A stretch of 64,000 bases of DNA from Dryocosmus kuriphilus (Eukaryota > Arthropoda > Insecta > Hymenoptera > Cynipidae), in NCBI GenBank assembly GCA_038277395.1, contig CM076196.1:132801410-132865409 (forward strand), given 5' to 3'. Position 1 is the first letter of the stretch, and each line of letters opens with the position of its first letter. Of this stretch, positions 55,509 through 64,000 are shown in pieces. A program made the position numbers and the translations under genes. The notes beneath the pieces are model-generated. The model was not told the origin of the DNA, searched no databases, and worked only from the letters and a program-made list of their open reading frames with translations.

Positions 55509-56656
55509 TGGGCGTGGAAGATTTTATAAAAATAGTAATGAGAACGAAAAATCAGTGCTCTCAACCACAATTGTTACTTGATTTTATCCTAGCAGAAAAA
55601 ATCACAGGTAATGCGGACAAAGCGATACGCTACACCCCTATAAATACTTTTAACGACCTATACGAAGTTTTGAGACAAAATTTGAAACAAACGGGTTCGA
55701 TCCTATCAATTAAAAGCAAAATGGAATCGTGTAAACAAGGTCCAAACGAAACCATTCAAAACTTCTCATTGCGTTTTAAACAAATATTAAATGAATTAAA
55801 TTATGCAGTACAAGCATCCTCAGGAGGTACCGAAAGACAACTCAGACTGAAAATTGAAGAAAAAGAGGCAATTAATCGGTATATGCTAAACCTAAAACGA
55901 GAAGTCGGAATCCAGGTGCGGGCTATGAAACCCACAACATTAATGGAAGCCCAGAAAGAGGCAGCAGAATATGAAACCTGGTTGAGGGAATCACAACCGA
56001 CCAGAAACGCGCCAGTAACACCCCGACCGACCCCTAGGTTTATACAAAGACCCGTGCAACCCCCCAGAATAAACGCCAACACAACAACAATCGGGGCTAA
56101 AGCCTTAAATCAGACTCTACCTTTGTCGGACAGAGCCAAAATGTCATGCCACAAATGCGGTAAATTAGGCCATTTTGCCTCCCAATGCTTTTATAAACAA
56201 AATTTTCAACACGGACAATTCCCGACAAGACCACTGCAAGTAAGGAACATCCAGGAGGAGGAATGTTTAGAGAACCAAGAAATGACGGAAGAAGAATTCA
56301 ATTCCCAGGAAGTAAACAGAGTTAAATATTTAAAGAGATTCCAGATGGGAAACGACAACCAGGAATCCCATGAAGCAGTATATTTAAATTACTTCGGAAA
56401 AAACCCATTTATTTCACGTAGTAGACCAAAAATTCCCACTACCCGAAGATGGAATCCTAGGGTTACCATTCCTCAAAAAATTCTCTAGATATGCTTTAAC
56501 ACCAACAAATTTAATAATCGAGAAAATAAAGCTACCACTATACGATGATGGAGAATTCGTAGCACCTACGGAAACCAAAATATGCAGAATTAAGAGTAAC
56601 AAAAATCACGCAGATATCTGTATAGAAAACCAAGATAATATCCCTGACGGATTGTA
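55509..56656 (+). pseudogene. gag C-terminal part and protease remnant (right arm)
   Basis: Continues gag from the Transib boundary: capsid-like region, Pro-rich linker, zinc knuckle CHKCGKLGHFASQC near 56143-56190. An extra A at about 56399 then shifts the frame before the protease tail. Gag and that tail are otherwise in one frame. It is cut by mariner at 56657. Confidence 0.8.
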
Positions 56657-56658
56657 TA

Positions 56659-57568
56659 CGAGGGCCTACCCAAAAGAAACCGAGCTACTTTTGTACAAAG
56701 TTATTATTTTGATTTTTCTACAAAAAAACATTTAATCTCCTTCAAATTACTCTCCATTGGAGACAATACACTTATCTAATCTTTTATTCCATTGTTCGAA
56801 ACATTTTTTAAATTCCTCTTTTGTGATGCTTGACAGCGCCTCCGTCGTTTTTTCCTTCACTTCAGCTACGTCCGCAAAACGCTTTCCTTTCATGTCCCTT
56901 TTCATTCGGGGGAATAAAAAAAAGTCACAGGGGGCTAAATCGGGTGAATAGGGTGGGTGAGGAACAGTGGCCATGCTATTTTTAGTCAAAAATCGGCGCA
57001 CAGAAAGAGCTGTGTGAGCAGGGGCGTTGTCGTGGTGGAAAAAACCAGTCCCCCGACTGCCACAAATCAGGCCTTTTCCGTCGTAAACTGTTGCACAACT
57101 TCTTCGATGGTCCTTCGTCGATCTTCCAGGATGATTTCACGAATTTTTTCAACATTTTCGTCGGTTCGGGCCGTCGAAGGACGTCCAGAGCGAGGTTGAT
57201 CGTCAATTGACATTTCCCCACTTTTAAAACGAGAAAACCACTCGAACACTTGAGTTTTTCCCATAGCATCATCCTTGTAGGCCGTTTTCAACATTTGAAG
57301 AGTTTCTGTGCTCGTTTTCCCGAGCAGGAAGCAAAACCTCACGTTGGCACGCTGATCACGAAAATCAACCATCACAAAAAACGACGAGCGCGCAAAGCAA
57401 CAGTCACAAAAAAAATTACACACACCAAATGCAACCTTACACAGTGATAGCAGTTGGCATACTAACTGGTGAAAAGTGCCTCTACACGCACTTACCGGCA
57501 AAAAACCCGGTACTACAACAACTCCGCTCCCCACAACATCAGTTCGGTTTCTTTTGGGTAGGCCCTCG
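56659..57568 (-). mobile_element. mariner transposon, internally deleted (right arm)
   Basis: Mirror of 19654-20563, 910 bp, with TA at 56657-56658 and 57569-57570. A three-base difference from the left copy near the N-terminus of the transposase (GKTST versus GKTTGT). Confidence 0.93.
56747..57372 (-). pseudogene. mariner transposase with internal deletion (right arm)
   Basis: Mirror of 19849-20476: N-terminal helix-turn-helix part from the ATG at 57372, the same ~130-codon deletion, then the C-terminal part. Here the frame of the C-terminal part is further disturbed around 57000, where HHDNAPAH is not readable in one frame. Confidence 0.85.
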
Positions 57569-57570
57569 TA

Positions 57571-60500
57571 CGATTAAAAACAATGAGATACAGGTACCAT
57601 TTTTTAATTACTCAGAACAACCGATCAAAGTACCTGAGGAGATCAAATATGAAGAAATAAAAACAATAAAGACCACCCCACTTGAATCCGAAAAAACAAG
57701 AAGGAAACCCTTACAGTGAACAAGACCAAATGCAAATATTATTAGAAACCTCTAACATAAAACACATCGAGCAAGAAAACCAAGAGGCAATAAAGAAAAT
57801 TATTTCAAGATACACTAAGGCGTACGTACTACCCGGAGACCCATTACCGTGCACAGCGCTAGCTGAATACGAAATTACATTAAATTCGGGCAAAATAATA
57901 AACCTTAGATCACACAAACTACCCGAGAAGCACAAAGAATTTGCTTTAGAGGAAACGCAAAAACTTTTAGACAAAGGAATAATAAGACACTCACAATCCC
58001 CATTCAATTCCCCATTATGGATTGTACCCAAAAAAGGAGAAAAATTAAGAATGGTCATAGATTACAGGCAGATCAACAAAGACACAGACCAAGATGCCTA
58101 TCCTCTACCTATAATCGATGACATCCTGGATCAGCTTGGAAAAGCAAAATTCTTCTCAGCCCTCGATCTGAGCGCAGGCTTCCACCAAATACCAATGAAG
58201 GAGGAATGCAAGAAGTACACCGCCTTCTCGACACAACAAGGGCACTTCGAGTACAACCGCCTCCCTTTTGGTTTAAAAAACGCTCCAGCCACATTCCAAA
58301 GAATGATGGACAGAGCATTTCACGGCCTCATTAGAAAGCACTGCCTAGTCTATATCGACGACATAGTCATATTTGGGAACACAATCCAAGAACATAACAA
58401 CAACCTTGAACTCATCCTACAACGTATCACTAATCTGGGATTAAAATTGGAACCTACAAAATGCGAGTATTTAAAACCAGAACTAGAGTATTTGGGCCAC
58501 ATTTTAACAAAAGATGGAGTAAAACCAAATAATGAAAAGATTCAGAAAAAATATTCAATTTTAAACAACTAAAAACAATAAAAGACGTACAGTCTTTCCT
58601 CGGATTAACTGGTTATTATAGAAAATTCATCAAGAACTTCTCTACCATCGCTAAACCCTTAACATTACTGACACAAAAAGAAACACCATTTGATTGGACG
58701 CCGAACTGCGAAAAAGCCTTCCAATCCCTAAAAAACGCTTTGACATCTGCGCCAGTACTAAAATTCCCAGATTTCAAAAAACAATTCGTCTTAACAACCG
58801 ACGCTTCCAACTTCGGACTGGGGGCAGTTCTTTCTCAAGAAGGGCACCCATGCCTGTTTATATCGAGAACTCTGAATAAGGCAGAATAGAATTACACAAC
58901 CAGTGAAAAAGAATTGTTGGCAATAGTATGGGCCGTCAAGCGTTTAAGGCAATATCTATTAGGAAAAAAATTCACTATACAAACTGACCATAAAGCACTA
59001 ATCTGGCTACATAACGTAAAGGACCCTAGCTCTCGCTTACTCAGATGGAGATTAAGGCTCGAGGAATACGTATACGAAATTGAATACCTAAAAGGCAAGG
59101 AAAATAAAGTAGCCGATTGCCTGTCAAGATTATTCCCTATTAACGACAAAGACATAGGGCAAATATTTGCCATAACCAAAGACTCCCTACGGCAAGCAAT
59201 GGAAAGTGCAGGGATAACGGAGGAAGAAGAAGAAGATTTGGAAGACCTGTTACCAGAAATTGAAATATTCGACACCCCAGTCATTATAGAAGATAGGATC
59301 CTACAAGGAAAAGATAAAATAGAATTACCGAAAAAAAAAACGAAAGAACCTTCGCCTGAAGCAAACTCAGAAGAAGAAAAGGAACCCAAAAGACAACCTG
59401 ATCCAGAAAATTTTCATACCGACTTTATGCAATGGCGACTAAACCCTATCCCCGGAAAAATTAAAATAAAACCCAACGCGATAGGAAAATTATGGAAAAC
59501 GCAAAAAAAGGAAAGACTTTCCAGAATTTAACGAGGAACAGTGGCTGAGAAAATTGGGCCAAGTCATCGAAGAAATACTAAGCAAAAGGCTAACCATTAT
59601 CCGTATCCGTATAGGAGACCCTTTAATTTCCCCTTTGGAAAAAGAGTTACTCCAAGAAATGTTAGAATTCATATCAACACTCTACCCGGAAAACACATTC
59701 TTGCTATGCTTCGTTAACACAAGAGAATTAATAAAAGAAGAAAAAGAAGCAATTGTGAAGGAAGCACATGCAAGCCACATGGGCGAGCAGAATACTCTAG
59801 CAAAGGCACAAAAGCTAGGACGCTGGACCAATATGGAGAATGACGTTAAAAAATACGTGAAACATTGCCCGATCTGCCAACTCAATAAGACCACGAGAAT
59901 TAAATATCAAATGGAAAGTGTAATCCCGGATATCCCTCTAAAGCCAAATGATAAAATAGCCATGGATATTTATGGACCCTTACCAGAAACAACCGAAGGA
60001 AATAAGTATGTACTGAGCATACAAGACCGATTAACTAGATATACCGTACTCCTCCCTTTAAAAAATGAAACCGCAAAAAACATAATGGAACAATTAATCG
60101 ACCACAACATATACACATTCGGAGCCCCGAAAACAGTACTAACCGACCAAGGACAAAACTTTGTCTCCGATCTAATGCAACAGTTCGAAGAAACCCTCAA
60201 AATACGACACATTAGAACGACAGCATTTCACCCGCAATCAAACGGGAACATCGAAAGGATGCATTCGACTTTAGGAAACCTAATCAGGACATCCATAACG
60301 GAAAATAACAAAGAATGGGATAGTAACTTAAAATTAATAAATTTTGTAATAAACACAACAAAAAACCAAACTACTGGATTTTCACCCTTTGAACTCACCT
60401 TCGGAAGAGAACCAAACTTACCATCAACCATTCAACAGAACCTGAATATAACCTATCAAGAACTAATCAACAAGTGGAAAAAAAGACACGAGATAAACCT

Positions 60501-60849
60501 AGCAAGGGCCAGAGAAAGGATTAGTTTAGAAAACGAGAAAACAAAGAAGCACCTAGACGCAAGGATTATCAAACATCACCCACTATATGAAATAAACCAG
60601 CTGGTTAAAGTAAAAAATAACCCAAAAAATAATAAATTAGACCCCTCTTGGAAAGGCCCTTACAAAATAATCGGTGTTTTAAACAACAACAATAATCTAA
60701 AACTACTAGCAAAAAACAAAGTGATACAGGTCCATATTGATAACGTCATGCCTTACTTTTCAGATGAGGGTCGGCCTCTTACTACTGACAATGATGGCCC
60801 TGGTCAAAGCACAAGTAAAAATCGAGCCGCTGACAACCAACTTGTATAA
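57571..60849 (+). pseudogene. pol of endogenous retrovirus: RT, RNase H, integrase (right arm)
   Basis: RT is continuous from about 57682 to 58550 and includes the palm motif CLVYIDDIVIFG that is out of frame on the left. Two extra A at about 58548 break the frame before the thumb. A C-to-T change at about 58888 makes a stop (CAG to TAG) in RNase H. A further break near 59510 precedes integrase (59554-60849). The integrase has the HHCC finger region (KHCPICQLNK), the DDE acids in DIYGPLPE, TDQGQNF and SNGNIERMH, and a basic C-terminal domain ending at a stop inside env. Confidence 0.88.
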
Positions 60850-62564
60850 AGAAGAACTCGGTTTGGCCACCATTTACGAAGAACAATGGACACTCATAAT
60901 CGGAGTCAATCTTACCAACACTTATGAAAGAATGTATACCATTAACAAACTAAAAGATTTCTTAACCCAAAATTGCGACCACAATTGCCCGATTAGGAGC
61001 ACTGTCGATAGCGTAGCTTCCAGGTATGACCGATTAAAAGCTAAAGAAGTCTTATTACACAATATTATGGGCAAAGTTAGACTCAGAAGAGGCTTATTTA
61101 ACTTCATAGGAGATACCTCGAAAACACTTTTCGGGACACTATCCCAAAACGACATAGATCAGGTCAATCACGAATTCGATCAGGTTTACTCGGACAACAA
61201 GAGAGTGGCTGAAATTGTTAAAAACAACACGAAAATCATTAAACTAATTCTCGATAGCTCCTCGCAAGATATGAAAAGTTTCGACAACAAAGTCGTTATC
61301 GAAAACCAACTAATGAAAGAGACTAATGAACGCGTCAAACGAAGACAAAAGGCAATCAGTGTTACGGACAAGATAGCAACCTTAGAGATTTTTATCGCCG
61401 AAATGAGCGAAGACCTGTCAACCGCTTTAAATGCGATTAACATAGGTAAACATGGAATGATCGAACCCACTATAGTCACGCCTGCGATAATGAAAGCAAC
61501 CATCCAGGAATTCGAAACCCCAGCACAAGACAAGGTATCATTTTGAAGGACGGGAAACCAACTACCAAAGAATAATCGACTCAGCAGACATTAACATACT
61601 AACAACAACAGACTCCTTAGTATATGTCATAAAACTACCGATATTAAAAAATGAAATCCTGACCATCGAAAGAATAATACCAATCCCAAATAAACAAAAA
61701 GATGGGTCTTTCACGAGCATCATATTGGACCACGAGTACCTCCTTACCGGAAGATATATCTATGTGCCAACCGACAAAGAAAGCCTAAATAAATGCAAAT
61801 CAGTCGAAGGAATCAAAATTTGTAAGAGACAACAACCGGATTTTTTAACTTATCAGCAAAGTACTTGCGACGCTAGTATCCTTAACGTTCAATCTAAAGG
61901 TAAATGCAAGTTAGGAACATTCCTATTACAACCGGAAACTTACATACCAATTACAAATGGATACCTAGCAATATTTACCAAAACAGAGCAAATTGATTTG
62001 ATTTGCTTTAATCACTCAATGGACTCCCAAACCATCAATGTTGGAACATTTATAATAACCGGAAACAACTGCAAAATCATGTCACCAAGAATTTCATTAA
62101 ACATTAGAAACAACGACCTGAACGTCACTCGGACAGTAAAATTGAACTTTACATATGACCAAGACATACCAGACATGACCCTGATAAAAAACAAAATGAT
62201 TCTATTACCAAACGTTATCGACTCAGACACACTACGGAACACACACCTTAGCCTAGAGAACGCGGAAAGCATTCTAGAAAAAATCTCAAGCCATCACCGA
62301 GTCCAAACATGGAAAGAAAACGCTTTAGAATGGTTAAGATATTTAGGATACATATCGTTAGGCATAATCACTTTTCTAACTATGTACAAAATCGGATTAT
62401 TCAACGCTATAATTGACCTTGTAAAACGACTAATGGGTAACTGCTACACAAATTGTAATTTCGGCAACAAAGCCAACACCGTACACCGACAAGAAGCAGT
62501 CCCAATGATTAATACTAACATCTCTATACCTAAATCGATTACACCCAGATCTTTGAAATTTTAG
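60764..62564 (+). pseudogene. env-like gene of endogenous retrovirus, frameshifted (right arm)
   Basis: Mirror of the intact 16462-14663. The ATG at 60764 follows TTTTCAG, a likely splice acceptor. An extra A near 61316 and a missing G near 61366 shift and restore the frame over about 16 residues. An extra C near 61522 then shifts it for good. The remainder, including the transmembrane segment, is open from about 61560. All three differences from the left copy are in homopolymers, so they may be sequence errors. Confidence 0.85.
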
Positions 62565-62599
62565 GTTTTTAGAGACCAAAAACAGTCCAAAAAGAGGGC

Positions 62600-62784
62600 T
62601 GTAATATAGCCACAGGCTCATAGCTCATTTAGATAAGCAACCTATATATATATGGGGCATTAGGCCCAAGAGTTAGTTCTAAGTTTGATTCTACACTGTA
62701 TATTACGACAATAAAGGCACGTGATATCTCTTCAGAGATATCACTCATTTTTAAAAACCAGATTGAGTATTTTCCAGTATAACA
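62600..62784 (+). repeat. 3' LTR of endogenous retrovirus (right arm)
   Basis: 185 bp, preceded by the polypurine tract AAAAAGAGGGC. Mirror of 14443-14627. Confidence 0.92.
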
Positions 62785-63090
62785 CTATCAAAACAAGTTT
62801 TTTTCCTATCACCTTTGCGGTCTAGTCTGGCCCAGGATTGGCGCTGAACAGCTTTCCAGTTATATAAAAGCTTCTAATTTCGATCAGCACTTTCTTTTAC
62901 ATACTTCGAAAAAGTTACAGGGTGTTTAAACTGATAGAACATAAGAAATGCACACTATCAAAACAAGCCTTTTTACATTCTCATCAGAGAAGGTATTAGA
63001 TTTATGTAAAATTTGACTTTCGCGGATTTCATGAAATCTCCACGTTTTGAAACCTCTTAAATCCGAAAAAAACGGTTTTTACGACAGTGT
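62785..63090. repeat. ~170 bp repeat and start of ~1 kb repeat copy D, up to assembly gap
   Basis: Mirror of 14131-14442. The last ~15 bases (ACGGTTTTTACGACAGTGT) are the end of a ~1 kb family copy that runs into the N gap. Confidence 0.8.
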
Positions 63091-63590
63091 NNNNNNNNNN
63101 NNNNNNNNNNNNNNNNNNNNNNNNNNNNNNNNNNNNNNNNNNNNNNNNNNNNNNNNNNNNNNNNNNNNNNNNNNNNNNNNNNNNNNNNNNNNNNNNNNNN
63201 NNNNNNNNNNNNNNNNNNNNNNNNNNNNNNNNNNNNNNNNNNNNNNNNNNNNNNNNNNNNNNNNNNNNNNNNNNNNNNNNNNNNNNNNNNNNNNNNNNNN
63301 NNNNNNNNNNNNNNNNNNNNNNNNNNNNNNNNNNNNNNNNNNNNNNNNNNNNNNNNNNNNNNNNNNNNNNNNNNNNNNNNNNNNNNNNNNNNNNNNNNNN
63401 NNNNNNNNNNNNNNNNNNNNNNNNNNNNNNNNNNNNNNNNNNNNNNNNNNNNNNNNNNNNNNNNNNNNNNNNNNNNNNNNNNNNNNNNNNNNNNNNNNNN
63501 NNNNNNNNNNNNNNNNNNNNNNNNNNNNNNNNNNNNNNNNNNNNNNNNNNNNNNNNNNNNNNNNNNNNNNNNNNNNNNNNNNNNNNNNNN
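63091..63590. other. assembly gap, 500 N
   Basis: Exactly 500 N placeholder. It hides whether the palindrome extends beyond 14131. Confidence 0.99.
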
Positions 63591-64000
63591 AAAGAAGAAA
63601 TACACATATATGTTGAAAATTATATTTATTTAACTTACTGCACACACGATTGGTGACGGTTGCAGCCCACTGGGAGTGCTCCGAACCATGTCCGGTTTTT
63701 CCGCCGGCATGGGGTGGGGGCTGCTGTGAGCTTGCTCTGCCGAGGTGTTAGCTGCGATCGGACATCAGGAGCCAGCGCCTTCGGGCCTTGATCGGGGAGT
63801 GCGTGGTGGCTGCAGGGATCGGAACCTGCAGTGCTCCGAGCGAGTCCGGTCCGTCCGTGTATTCCGGGACCGGTTAAACGAAGGTTGGGCCCCAGAGTAC
63901 TGGGGTAGGACTTCGGTCCGAGGGTATACCCGTTCCCAATTATTTCGGCCCGCCCCGGCACGCACGATGCGCTCGTGAACACTTTAAACATGGCTTTTAA
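63591..64000. other. GC-rich unique flank, no gene supported
   Basis: After a short AT-rich start the sequence is clearly more GC-rich than the rest of the window and has no match in the left flank. On the minus strand it ends with TAAATAAATATAATTTT, a poly(A)-signal-like stretch, so it might be the end of a transcript or retroelement. Overlapping open frames (about 118 codons minus, 77 plus) have no recognisable domain. Confidence 0.3.

Larger units (their letters stand above)
48873..62784 (+). mobile_element. errantivirus-like endogenous retrovirus (right arm) with nested Transib and mariner
   Basis: Plus-strand mirror copy of 14443-27557, with LTRs 48873-49057 and 62600-62784 and the duplication CTAT at 48869-48872 and 62785-62788. 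It is about 0.8 kb longer because of the extra TIR stub and inverted gag fragment at 50432-51224. Frame breaks differ partly from those on the left. Confidence 0.92.
38884..63090. repeat. right arm of giant inverted repeat
   Basis: Reverse complement of 14131-37511, about 24.2 kb. It is longer mainly because of an extra 793 bp (50432-51224) beside the Transib and a longer homopolymer at 44071-44129. Both outer and inner ends fall inside copies of the ~1 kb repeat family. Confidence 0.95.

Noticed and set aside
63029..63656. Frames of about 180-190 codons across 63091-63590
   Set aside because: They consist almost entirely of N.
63635..63991. 118-codon minus-strand protein in the GC-rich flank
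   Set aside because: Other frames are also open, as expected from GC-rich sequence, and no domain is recognised.

Overview
The window looks like a transposon island from an arthropod nuclear genome, most likely an insect. The reasons are the mix of elements (Ty3/gypsy retroelements, an insect endogenous retrovirus with an F-type env, mariner, Merlin, Transib, MITEs, satellites), the AT-rich low-density sequence, and two retroelement primer sites complementary to arthropod-type arginine tRNAs. I found no convincing host gene. Almost every long reading frame belongs to a mobile element. Species cannot be read from the sequence.

Layout. 1-2440 is a satellite of about 150-160 bp units that decays rightwards. 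2441-5800 holds a SINE-like repeat, a TTA-flanked MITE, degraded retroelement sequence and a foldback element (4884-5649). 5806-10724 is a minus-strand Ty3/gypsy element that has lost gag and protease, with a separate inverted-repeat element (7137-8474) inside its integrase. 11117-12208 is a non-autonomous inverted-repeat element full of one repeated motif. 12676-14442 holds a tRNA-like sequence, a ~170 bp repeat and a ~1 kb repeat family (13137-14154).

From 14131 the window is a giant inverted repeat. The left arm is 14131-37511 and the right arm about 38884-63090. A 500-base run of N lies at the centre and another at the outer end of the right arm. Each arm carries, from outside in: (i) an errantivirus-like retrovirus with 185 bp LTRs and an env gene, interrupted in gag by a Transib transposon and in pol by a mariner; (ii) about 2.5 kb of non-coding repeats; (iii) a Merlin (IS1595/IS1016-related) transposon with ~270 bp terminal inverted repeats; (iv) a second gypsy element with a 1.1 kb solo LTR in its protease; (v) part of the ~1 kb repeat family. 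Reverse transcriptase sequence of element (iv) continues into the spacer at 38012-38448.

The most notable gene is the Transib transposase, a relative of RAG1, intact at 52537-54519. Its element begins CACAGTG, identical to the V(D)J recombination signal heptamer, has ~0.89 kb inverted repeats and is flanked by a 5 bp CGACA duplication. In the right arm only, 714 bp of its flank is duplicated in inverted orientation beside it. The arms differ mostly by short indels, many in homopolymers, so different genes are intact in each: env is open only on the left, and the Transib and Merlin transposases only on the right. Whether the palindrome is real or an assembly join cannot be settled from the sequence.
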